From the NCBI GenBank assembly GCA_964618785.1, contig CAZUCY010000020.1:1-39950 (forward strand): a stretch of 39,950 nt of DNA. Reading direction: 5' to 3'. The position numbers were made by a program, and so were the translations under genes. Source of the stretch: FEN-1297 sp964618785 (GTDB taxonomy: Bacteria; Bacteroidota; Ignavibacteria; Ignavibacteriales; Ignavibacteriaceae). Below, piece by piece: positions 7,753 through 15,522 of this stretch; the stretch's first letter is position 1, and each line of letters begins with the position of its first letter. The notes beneath the pieces were generated by a model. It had not been told where the DNA came from. It saw only the letters and a program-made list of their open reading frames with translations, and searched no databases.

Positions 7753-9948
7753 ATGAATGAAGAAAGCAAATGCCCGGTAACCGGCAAATCCGGTAGAACA
7801 GCCGCCGGCAGAGGCACATCAAATAGGGACTGGTGGCCTAACCAGCTAAACCTGAACATCCTTCACCAGCACACCCCGGCTTCCAACCCTCTGGGTTCCG
7901 ACTTTAACTACGCCGAAGAATTCAAAAAGCTTGATCTATCCGCCCTTAAGAATGACCTGTATGCGCTGATGACTGACTCGCAGGACTGGTGGCCTGCCGA
8001 TTGGGGTCATTATGGCGGTTTATTTATCCGCATGGCATGGCATAGCGCCGGCACCTACCGTACCGCTGACGGCCGCGGCGGCGGCGGCAGTGGCAATCAG
8101 CGTTTTGCACCTGTGAACAGCTGGCCAGATAATGTTAACCTTGATAAGGCGCGCCGCTTGCTTTGGCCTATTAAGCAGAAATATGGAAATAAAATATCTT
8201 GGGCTGATTTAATGATCTTAGCTGGGAATTGTGCCTTGGAGTCGATGGGCTTTAAGACCTTCGGATTCGGCGGCGGACGAGTAGATATCTGGCAGTCTGA
8301 AGAAGACATCTACTGGGGTAATGAAGATACCTGGCTGGGTGACAAACGCTATAGCGGTGACCGTGAACTCGAGAACCCCTTAGGCGCTGTGCAAATGGGG
8401 CTTATTTATGTAAACCCTGAAGGCCCGAATGGTAATCCCGACCCTGTAGCTTCGGGTCACGATGTGCGTGAAACATTTGCCCGGATGGCAATGAATGACG
8501 AAGAAACTGTTGCTCTCGTCGCGGGCGGACACACATTTGGTAAAGCCCATGGTGCGGGTAATCCATCGTTGGTGGGTAGAGAACCAGAAGCTGCACCTAT
8601 CGAAGAGCAAGGTCTGGGTTGGATCAACCGGTTCGGTACCGGTAAGGGTGTATTCACAACATCCAGCGGTATTGAAGGCGCCTGGAAACCTAATCCAATA
8701 AAATGGGACAACGGTTACTTCGATATGCTTTTCGGCTACGAGTGGGAGTTGGTCAAAAGTCCTGCCGGCGCCTGGCAATGGTTAGCTAAGGATGTCAAGG
8801 AAGAGCATATGATCCCGGACGCACATGACCCCTCGAAGAAAAACCGGCCCATGATGACCACGGCAGATTTATCACTACGCTTTGATCCGATCTATGAACC
8901 CATTTCTCGTCGATTTCAAAAGGATCCGCAGTCCTTTGCCGACACGTTCGCCAGAGCATGGTTTAAACTGACTCACCGCGACATGGGGCCCAAGGCGCGT
9001 TACCTTGGCTCTGAAGTCCCGACCGAAGATTTAATATGGCAGGATCCTATTCCAGCCCTCAATCACCCAATGATTGATGCCAAGGATATTGCCGACCTCA
9101 AGGCACTAATTTTAGCCTCGGGACTAACTATAGCTGAATTGGTCTCTACTGCATGGGCTTCGGCTTCTACTTTCCGCGGTTCGGACAAGCGCGGAGGCGC
9201 TAATGGCGCCCGCATCCGGCTGGCTCCTCAAAAGGATTGGGAAGCCAATCAGCCGAAACAACTGGCAAAGGCGCTGGGAGTTTTTGAAAACATTCAGAAA
9301 ACTTTCAATAGTTCTCAGAAGGGTGGAAAAAAAGTTTCAATGGCTGACCTCATCATACTGGCTGGCTGTGCTGCGGTGGAAGCGGCAGCCAGGTTTGCCG
9401 GGTACTATGTCGATGTACCATTTACACCAGGACGCACCGACTCCACGCAGGACCAGACTGATGTGGAGTCATTTGCTGTGTTAGAACCCCAGGCAGATGG
9501 TTTCCGCAATTACCAAAAAAAGGCATCCACAATACCGGCGGAAGAAATGCTGGTTGACAAAGCACAGCTGCTGACACTGAGCGCACCGGAGATGACTGTA
9601 CTTATCGGCGGTCTGCGTGTTCTGGGCGCTAATGTGGGTCAGTCGACGCATGGTGTATTTACAAAACGAGTTGAGACACTAAATAACGACTTCTTTGTTA
9701 ACCTCCTCGACATGAGCACCGTATGGAAACCAATATCAGATGCCGGAACAATCTATGAAGGACGAGACCGCAAGACTGGCGAACTCAAGTGGACAGCTAC
9801 CCGTGTGGATCTGGTTTTCGGTTCAAACTCGCAACTGCGTGCTCTGGCAGAGGTTTATGCGCAAGATGATGCAAAAGAGAAGTTTGTGCGTGACTTCGTA
9901 AAGGCATGGAATAAAATAATGAACCTTGACCGCTTCGAACTTAAATGA
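7753..9948 (+). CDS. katG: Catalase-peroxidase KatG
   Basis: This bifunctional haem enzyme removes hydrogen peroxide by catalase and peroxidase activity in the cytoplasm. The N-terminal half holds the distal Arg-Trp-His in 'IRMAWHSAGTYR' (R93, W96, H97). The Trp-Tyr-Met cross-link partners are Y220 in 'LIYVNPEGPNG' and M246 in 'ARMAMND', and the haem-ligand His261 lies in 'GGHTFGKAHG'. The C-terminal half is the usual non-haem duplicate. An in-frame ATG at 7705 gives 747 residues, but AAGGAG at 7740-7745 places the real start at ATG 7753 (731 residues, 'MNEESKCPVTG', like family N-termini). It is GC-richer than its surroundings, which suggests acquisition from another lineage. The PerR-like gene upstream is its probable regulator. 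Confidence 0.96.
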   Translation: MNEESKCPVTGKSGRTAAGRGTSNRDWWPNQLNLNILHQHTPASNPLGSDFNYAEEFKKLDLSALKNDLYALMTDSQDWWPADWGHYGGLFIRMAWHSAGTYRTADGRGGGGSGNQRFAPVNSWPDNVNLDKARRLLWPIKQKYGNKISWADLMILAGNCALESMGFKTFGFGGGRVDIWQSEEDIYWGNEDTWLGDKRYSGDRELENPLGAVQMGLIYVNPEGPNGNPDPVASGHDVRETFARMAMNDEETVALVAGGHTFGKAHGAGNPSLVGREPEAAPIEEQGLGWINRFGTGKGVFTTSSGIEGAWKPNPIKWDNGYFDMLFGYEWELVKSPAGAWQWLAKDVKEEHMIPDAHDPSKKNRPMMTTADLSLRFDPIYEPISRRFQKDPQSFADTFARAWFKLTHRDMGPKARYLGSEVPTEDLIWQDPIPALNHPMIDAKDIADLKALILASGLTIAELVSTAWASASTFRGSDKRGGANGARIRLAPQKDWEANQPKQLAKALGVFENIQKTFNSSQKGGKKVSMADLIILAGCAAVEAAARFAGYYVDVPFTPGRTDSTQDQTDVESFAVLEPQADGFRNYQKKASTIPAEEMLVDKAQLLTLSAPEMTVLIGGLRVLGANVGQSTHGVFTKRVETLNNDFFVNLLDMSTVWKPISDAGTIYEGRDRKTGELKWTATRVDLVFGSNSQLRALAEVYAQDDAKEKFVRDFVKAWNKIMNLDRFELK

Positions 9949-10484
9949 GAGATATAATTAAGTTCAATAAGGTCGCGGATGGGTTAAAAATCATTAGCAA
10001 TTAATCAGGTTCAGCGGACGGCAAACCACCGCCGCTGAACCGATACTTTAGGTATTAGAGACCTATCAGTTGAAGGGACGGTAGTACACCAAAGTTAAAA
10101 CGCAAATTCCGCTATTTGAATTAATAAGATTGATGCGCTTTTAATTAGATAAACCACGAATGCATTTGTTCATAAAATTTGTTTTGTAATAATTACGATA
10201 TTTAAAAAAGTTCCGGCTAACTTTATTCTACCGGCAGCTATAAATTTTCATGGCTGCACGGCATTGATGCCAATTGTGCTTACTTGCACGAAACACTTGA
10301 AAATTAAACGGATTAAGCTGAGATATTTGGTTAATAATTTAGCAATTGATAAATCCCCAACAAGGCAATGAGAGGAGAAAAGGAGAAAACCTCAAAGAGA
10401 TTTTCTCCATATAGTCATTAAATAATCCCGGTTAAACCGTAAAGTAAAGATTTCAATTAAACAGAATCTTTTTAACCGTTAAAA
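9949..10484. other. Intergenic region between katG and eno
   Basis: The two genes converge here over 536 bp, and no coding remnant was recognised in either strand. It holds a GC-rich hairpin just after katG, a second hairpin GGAGAAAA-N11-TTTTCTCC (10382-10408), and a small palindrome TTTTAACcGTTAAAA (10470-10484) touching the enolase stop. Confidence 0.5.
10008..10041 (+). terminator. Probable katG transcription terminator hairpin
   Basis: GGTTCAGCGG (10008-10017) pairs perfectly with CCGCTGAACC (10032-10041) around a 14-nt loop, 60 bp after the katG stop. No T-run follows, so it may be a weak terminator or only an RNA-stabilising hairpin. Confidence 0.45.
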
Positions 10485-11765
10485 TTATTTATTTTTAAAA
10501 GCTTTCAAACCGGCGAAAGAAGAGGCTTTACCCAATTCTTCTTCTATTCTAATCAGTTGATTGAACTTTGCAATGCGTTCACTTCTGCAGCCGCTTCCGG
10601 TTTTTAAGTGACCCGCATTTGTAGCTACGGTCAAATCGGCAATAGTAGTGTCTTCCGTTTCGCCGCTTCTATGCGAGATGAAATAATTATAATTATTTTT
10701 CTTTGCAAGCTCAATTGTTTTTAGAGTTTCCGAAACCGTACCAATTTGATTAAGCTTTATAAGAATCGAATTTGCAATTCCTTTTTCTATTCCTTCTTTC
10801 AAAATTTTGGGATTAGTACAGAAAATATCGTCGCCGACTAATTCAATTTTGCCACCCAACTCTTTAGTAAGATTTTTCCAGCCTTCCCAATCGTTTTCAG
10901 CCATACCGTCTTCAAGCAGAATAATCGGATAATCATCAGCCCACTTTTTCCAGATTTCAATCATTTCATCCGATGAAGCTAAATGCTGATCAGACTTAAA
11001 AAATTTATATTTTCCATCTTCCCACATTTCGCTTGAAGCCGGATCAAGGCAAATAGATACATCTAAACCCGGTTTATAACCGGCAGCTTCGATAGCTTCT
11101 AATATTACTTCCACAGCTTCCTGATTTGATTTTAGATTTGGCGCAAACCCGCCTTCATCGCCAACACCCGTTGAATAGCCTTTTTTCTTCAATATTTCTT
11201 TCAAAGTATGAAATACTTCCAATCCTTTTCTAATTGATTCCCTGAAGGAATCTGCATTGTGGGGTGCAATCATGAATTCCTGGAAGTCAACATTGTTGTC
11301 TGCATGCTTTCCACCATTAATAACATTCATACATGGAACCGGCATTAAATATTTGCTTCGATCCTTCAGATAGCGATAAAGAGGGATCCCTTTTTTTAAT
11401 GCAGCAGCCCTTGCAAATGCAATTGATACTCCGAGAATAGCATTTGCACCAAGTCTTGATTTGTTGGGAGTACCGTCAAGTTTGATTAAAGCATTATCAA
11501 TTTCTTTTTGCGACTCATAATTTTTTCCAACAATACATTGTGCAATATCTTTATTAACATTTTCAACAGCTTTAAGAACTCCTTTCCCTTTTAACCTGCT
11601 TTTATCGCCGTCTCTTAATTCCATAGCTTCCCGCTCGCCGGTACTTGCACCTGAAGGTACAATAGCTCTTCCTAAATATTTATTGCCGAGGATAACATCT
11701 GCTTCTACGGTTGGATTACCGCGGGAATCAAATATTTCTCTTCCGATCACCTTTGTAATTTTCAT
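10485..11765 (-). CDS. eno: Enolase (2-phosphoglycerate dehydratase)
   Basis: This glycolytic enzyme interconverts 2-phosphoglycerate and phosphoenolpyruvate in the cytoplasm. At 426 residues it has full family length. Hallmarks are 'GREIFDSRGNPTVEADV', 'VPSGASTGEREAMELRDGD', 'GVGDEGGFAPNL' (general acid region), the Mg ligands in 'CLDPASSEMW' and 'LLEDGMAENDW', and 'SHRSGETEDTTIADL' near the catalytic Lys/His. One deviation: the usual 'TGSLSRSERIAKYN' reads 'TGSGCRSERIAKFN', placing a Cys in the substrate-binding loop. The ribosome site AAGGAG lies 8 bp before the ATG. It is a single-gene unit convergent with katG. Confidence 0.96.
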   Translation of the reverse strand: MKITKVIGREIFDSRGNPTVEADVILGNKYLGRAIVPSGASTGEREAMELRDGDKSRLKGKGVLKAVENVNKDIAQCIVGKNYESQKEIDNALIKLDGTPNKSRLGANAILGVSIAFARAAALKKGIPLYRYLKDRSKYLMPVPCMNVINGGKHADNNVDFQEFMIAPHNADSFRESIRKGLEVFHTLKEILKKKGYSTGVGDEGGFAPNLKSNQEAVEVILEAIEAAGYKPGLDVSICLDPASSEMWEDGKYKFFKSDQHLASSDEMIEIWKKWADDYPIILLEDGMAENDWEGWKNLTKELGGKIELVGDDIFCTNPKILKEGIEKGIANSILIKLNQIGTVSETLKTIELAKKNNYNYFISHRSGETEDTTIADLTVATNAGHLKTGSGCRSERIAKFNQLIRIEEELGKASSFAGLKAFKNK

Positions 11766-12262
11766 TTTACTTTCTCCTTAGTGGTTATAAGTTTATTTTT
11801 TTATTTATTTCCGATAGAAGGGAAATCAAGATTGCATTTCCTTTCATCAATCCGAACTCTAATAATGTTTTTTTTATTCAGCGTAAAGTTACATAAGTTT
11901 TATCCCCTTTTTCTATCATAGCATGTCATTTTTTAAAAGCGGTAATCGTGTTCTCTTATAAATCCGCCAATATTTTTGTCAAGCTTAGCAAGCTATATCT
12001 TTTACTTTTGAATAAAATATTCAATTTTTTATTTTCCGGTAACTTCATTAAAAGGAACAAAATACAGACGGCAAAGTAAAATCTTATTATGCGTGTTCAC
12101 TAACTCTATCTACGGTATGCCCCAAAGAAAACAAAAGGAAATCAAAAGGATAAACTTCCGATTATAAAACTCGTTTTATATGTACTTTAAAGGAGGCAGG
12201 ATCAATTTCAGCCCCGGTTAAAAATGTTACGATCCGCTGCCGGGCATAGCGAAAAAATTTAT
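11766..12262. other. Intergenic region upstream of eno
   Basis: About 500 bp without a supportable gene on either strand. It contains the eno leader and promoter region (exact boxes not identifiable) and a small perfect hairpin TATAAAA-CTCG-TTTTATA at 12163-12180. Its left part is very AT-rich. Confidence 0.4.
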
Positions 12263-12418
12263 TCACTCTGTGGTTTTATTAATACCCAGGAAATTACCCG
12301 CTATCACGCCTATTAAAATTTCTATTAACGGGGCAGAAACGCATAATCTGATTGAAATTATACTTGCTATTAAGTAAGCCCATCCAAATAGCGGCAACAA
12401 ACCAAATATTTTAAAGAA
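12263..12418 (-). pseudogene. Fragment of a cation/proton antiporter N-terminus
   Basis: The minus strand is open for 51 codons after a TAA and before TGA 12263-12265. It encodes 'FGLLPLFGWAYLIASIISIR' and then 'SAPLIEILIGVIAGNFLGIN', which looks like the first two membrane helices of CPA-type Na+(K+)/H+ antiporters. There is no ATG and the remaining roughly 350-550 residues are absent. It lies directly after the DUF190 gene, in line with the crcB operon, and is best read as a decayed third gene. Confidence 0.4.
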
Positions 12419-12434
12419 TTATTTTTCCTGTAAA

Positions 12435-12791
12435 TCATGATTTTGAAGTTCGACCTGAATATTTAATAATTTCAGCTTTTTCCATTGTAATTAACCCGCC
12501 GCAGTCGGCTTCTTCAAAAATATCGTGTAATATTGGTAAAAATTTTCCAATCTTCTCCTCATCATCTACAATTTCAATTACTACCGGCATATCTTCGGAG
12601 AGTCTTAAGATTTTTGCAGTATGTATCCTGCTTGTTTTACCGTAACTCATTATCCCCTTAAACACTGTTGCGCCGGCAAGGTGAAGTTTCCTGGCTTCCT
12701 GTACAATTTTTTCATAAACGGGGATATGGCTGATTAAATCGGTTTCCCCGATAAAAATTCTAATTAATTTTGCTTCACCTTTAAGTTCCAA
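12435..12791 (-). CDS. DUF190 family protein (CrcB-associated, PII-like fold)
   Basis: This 118-residue protein has 'AKLIRIFIGETDLISHIPVY', 'ARKLHLAGATVFKGIMSYGK' and 'LSEDMPVVIEIVDDEEKIGK' in order, the defining parts of DUF190. The family is small, soluble and PII-like, and often sits beside crcB or potassium/proton transporters; it may sense a ligand or tune the exporter. It starts with TTG at 12789-12791. The ribosome site AGGAGGA lies inside the last codons of crcB, only one base separates the two genes, and they must be translated together. As part of the riboswitch-led transcript it should respond to fluoride. Confidence 0.85.
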   Translation of the reverse strand: MELKGEAKLIRIFIGETDLISHIPVYEKIVQEARKLHLAGATVFKGIMSYGKTSRIHTAKILRLSEDMPVVIEIVDDEEKIGKFLPILHDIFEEADCGGLITMEKAEIIKYSGRTSKS

Positions 12792-12792
12792 A

Positions 12793-13176
12793 TTATCCTC
12801 CTGTTAAAAGTTTTGAAATTTTGTATGCGATAAAAAGTGCAAGAAGTGTAAGCAATACATTCAATAAAATATTTGCGCCGGCAAATAAGTATTCTTTTTC
12901 CTTAATAAAGTTTATTGTTTCAAAGGAAAAAGTTGAAAATGTCGTAAGACCGCCGCAGAATCCTGTTGTAAGAAAAATACGTGTTTCCGGGCTAATCAAT
13001 TCATTTGCCGCGAAATAAAACATTACTATGCCTATAATTAAGCTGCCTAAAATATTAACAAACAAAGTTCCATAAGGAAATGAAGAAGGTAAAAATTTAT
13101 AAACTAAATTTGATCCCCAATAGCGGAAAGCACCGCCGAATCCAGAACCGAGAAACACAATTATATAGTTTTGCAA
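12793..13176 (-). CDS. crcB: Fluoride ion channel/exporter CrcB (Fluc)
   Basis: This 127-residue inner-membrane protein with four helices exports fluoride as an antiparallel dimer. Fluc signatures are present: 'GSGFGGAFRYWGSNL', 'PYGTLFVNILGSLIIGI' (pore Asn), and 'LTTGFCGGLTTFSTFSFE' with the Phe-box and the Gly-Thr break that binds the central Na+. It starts at TTG 13174-13176 with AGGA eight bases upstream; there is no suitable ATG. A fluoride riboswitch precedes it by about 55 bp, which fixes its physiological role. Confidence 0.95.
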   Translation of the reverse strand: MQNYIIVFLGSGFGGAFRYWGSNLVYKFLPSSFPYGTLFVNILGSLIIGIVMFYFAANELISPETRIFLTTGFCGGLTTFSTFSFETINFIKEKEYLFAGANILLNVLLTLLALFIAYKISKLLTGG

Positions 13177-13228
13177 TTTATGATTTCCTATCTTAATTTT
13201 AAAAACAAACTAATATCTGATTTTTAAG

Positions 13229-13285
13229 ACAGGAGTTATCAGTCCCGTGAGCTTAAACGGACAGTTAAAGGCGAACTCCATCACC
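13229..13285 (-). promoter_or_regulatory. Fluoride riboswitch (crcB motif RNA)
   Basis: The minus strand reads GGTGATGGAGTTCGCC, then TTTAACTGTC, a short hairpin CCGTTTAAGCTCACGG, and GACTGATAACTCCTG. These are the conserved pieces of the fluoride aptamer (GGnGAUGGnGUUCGCC... with CUGAUrACUCCU at the 3' end, which forms the pseudoknot with the GGAGUU loop). It lies 53 bp before the crcB start in the right orientation. By family knowledge, fluoride binding allows expression of crcB and DUF190. Confidence 0.88.
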
Positions 13286-13571
13286 TTTTTAAATATAATA
13301 TTATGTTTTTATATATTCAATATTTTTAAATTTCATTTATAATAAAAAAATTCTTCCGCCGTGTTGAACAGTTTTTTTAAATAAGACGCTCTAAATTATA
13401 AGTAAACCTGATTTTAATTTTGCATTGATATACCTATCCTAGTTGATAATTATATTTTTAAGATATTAGCTTTACTGGATAAAGTTAAAGGATTTAAATA
13501 AAGCCTTGGTTATTTAATAAAAATATAATTATTTTGATTAATGAGCTATAATTTATGATGAGGTTGATACA
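13286..13571. other. Divergent intergenic region between crcB and the GH44 gene
   Basis: Some 286 bp of very AT-rich DNA separate the riboswitch from the plus-strand GH44 gene and must contain both promoters. I cannot pick out confident -35/-10 boxes. A weak ribosome site (GAGG) lies 8 bases before the GH44 ATG. Confidence 0.4.
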
Positions 13572-15479
13572 ATGAAAAAAACATTTTTTATATCTTTGGT
13601 TTTATTATTATCCGCATTCATTTATCCTCAGAATGTAAATTTCACTATTATAGTACAGGATTCTTTAACCCCTATAAGCCCGTATATATACGGAACAAAT
13701 CAAATGCTGACCGGCGGCGAAAACTGGACTTCCAGGCGATTAGGCGGCAACAGGCTGACAGGATATAACTGGGAAAATAATGCATCTAATGCAGGTACTG
13801 ATTATTTAAATGAAAGCGATGACTATCTTACTTCCATCATGGGAATTACAGAAACAAATGAAAATGTTCCGGGAATAGTAGCGACAACTTTCCATGATGA
13901 ATCTCTCCATCTTGGAGCTCAATCTCTGATAACACTTCAGATGGCAGGTTATGTTGCAAAGGATAAAGACGGTCCTGTACCTGATTCTGAAACCGCTCCA
14001 TCGCCACGCTGGGCAAAAGTAATATTTGATAAAGGAGCTCCCCTGCTGCTTCAACCGGATATATACGATACCGTAGTATATATGGATGAATTTGTTAATT
14101 TTTTAATTAACAAATACGGGACAGCAAACACTTCTACAGGAATTATGGCTTATGAATTGGATAATGAGCCTTCTTTATGGAAAACAACACACCCGCGAAT
14201 TCACCCAAATGCAACAACATGCGCTGAAATTGTTCAGAAAGCAATTGCATTAGATACCGTTGTAAAAAAACTTGATCCTTATGCGCAAATATTCGGGCCG
14301 GCTTTATACGGCATGGAGGCATATATTAATTTTCAATCAGCGCCTGATTGGATCACTGTAAGCAGGGGTAAAACTTACTCCTGGTTTATTGATTATTACT
14401 TAGACCAGATGGAAAAAGCAGAAAGCGCTGCCGGTAAAAGGCTACTTGATGTTCTTGATATCCACTATTACGCGTCGGCTGCCGGGAATTCCGGCGTACC
14501 GGTAACAACCGACACTGCCAATTCTTTTTCGGATGATACTGCCAGAATTAACTGTACGCGCACATTATGGGATTCCCCCAGACATTACGCAGAAAACAGC
14601 TGGATAGGAGAGTGGGAAGGGGCATATCTTCCGCTTATTCCCAAACTGTTTACTTCAATAAATAAATATTACCCCGGCACCAAACTTGCATTTACCGAAT
14701 ATAATAACGGCGGTGAAAATGATATTACCGGCGCAATTGCCCAATCCGATATGCTCGGTATATTTGCAAAATACGGCGTCTATTTTGGTTCATTCTGGGC
14801 GCTGCAATCCACATCCACATATATTTCAGCCGCATTCAAATTGTACAGGAACTATGACGGCAATAATTCTTCTTTCGGCGATTATTATGTCCCCTCATGG
14901 TCCAATGATAGTGCAGATTGTTCAATTTACGGTTCAACAAAAAGCAGCAGTAATGAAATACATTTAATCGTAATAAATAAAAGCTACAATAAAAATTTCA
15001 CAGGAAATTTTTCCATTTCATCCAAAAGAAAAATTTTAAGCGGCAAGGTTTGGATGCTTAATTCAAACAGCAGCACAATACAACAGACTATAACTATCGA
15101 CAGCGTTTTGAACAATTCCTTTGCATGCACACTTCCGTCCTGGTCGGTGAGCCATATAGTTTTACAGACTTCCGGTATGACAAATATTACTGAAAAAACA
15201 ATTATTCCAGGCAAGTATACTTTAAAGGCATATCCAAATCCATTTAACCCGTCATGCAATATTGAATACACCATACCGGGTAATTCCATTTCAAAGTTAG
15301 ATATTTATTCCATAGAAGGGTCGCTTGTAAAAACATTTAATAATCTTAAAAATTCCGGAACTGTTTACTGGGATGGGACTAACAACCGCAATCAAAAAGC
15401 AGCATCAGGAATTTATTTTGCTATTTTGAAGAATGGAAGCCAAATACTTGCCAAGCAAAAGCTTGTGTTACTAAAATAG
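13572..15479 (+). CDS. Secreted GH44 endo-beta-glucanase/xyloglucanase with T9SS sorting domain
   Basis: This 635-residue protein has a signal peptide (about residues 1-20) and a GH44 catalytic region (about 25-530). 'ISPYIYGTNQ' and 'SRRLGGNRLTGYNWENNASN' are near-diagnostic for GH44. The acid/base is E199 in 'YELDNEPSLW' and the nucleophile is E376 in 'LAFTEYNNGG'. Residues 555-635 form a type IX secretion sorting domain ('KAYPNPFNPSCNIEYTIP' ... 'ASGIYFAILKNG'), so it is exported through T9SS to the cell surface or medium. Family members cut xyloglucan, glucomannan or mixed beta-1,4-glucans. It is transcribed alone on the plus strand and converges with the mannosidase gene, with a repeat remnant between them. 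Confidence 0.92.
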   Translation: MKKTFFISLVLLLSAFIYPQNVNFTIIVQDSLTPISPYIYGTNQMLTGGENWTSRRLGGNRLTGYNWENNASNAGTDYLNESDDYLTSIMGITETNENVPGIVATTFHDESLHLGAQSLITLQMAGYVAKDKDGPVPDSETAPSPRWAKVIFDKGAPLLLQPDIYDTVVYMDEFVNFLINKYGTANTSTGIMAYELDNEPSLWKTTHPRIHPNATTCAEIVQKAIALDTVVKKLDPYAQIFGPALYGMEAYINFQSAPDWITVSRGKTYSWFIDYYLDQMEKAESAAGKRLLDVLDIHYYASAAGNSGVPVTTDTANSFSDDTARINCTRTLWDSPRHYAENSWIGEWEGAYLPLIPKLFTSINKYYPGTKLAFTEYNNGGENDITGAIAQSDMLGIFAKYGVYFGSFWALQSTSTYISAAFKLYRNYDGNNSSFGDYYVPSWSNDSADCSIYGSTKSSSNEIHLIVINKSYNKNFTGNFSISSKRKILSGKVWMLNSNSSTIQQTITIDSVLNNSFACTLPSWSVSHIVLQTSGMTNITEKTIIPGKYTLKAYPNPFNPSCNIEYTIPGNSISKLDIYSIEGSLVKTFNNLKNSGTVYWDGTNNRNQKAASGIYFAILKNGSQILAKQKLVLLK

Positions 15480-15486
15480 GAGTTAT

Positions 15487-15522
15487 TTAATAAAATTTTA
15501 ATAACTGCGAAATATGAGTTAA
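15487..15522 (+). repeat. Right end of the interspersed repeat (copy B)
   Basis: TTAATAAAATTTTAATAACT and the following ATGAGTTAA match the right arm of the complete copy at 24058-24093 with about seven differences in 36 bases. Core and left arm are absent. The terminal TTAA contains, on the minus strand, the TAA stop of the beta-mannosidase gene. Confidence 0.6.

Noticed and set aside
8380..8778. Minus-strand frames up to 132 codons within katG
   Set aside because: They are by-products of the GC-richer katG codon use; katG is intact and diagnostic on the plus strand.
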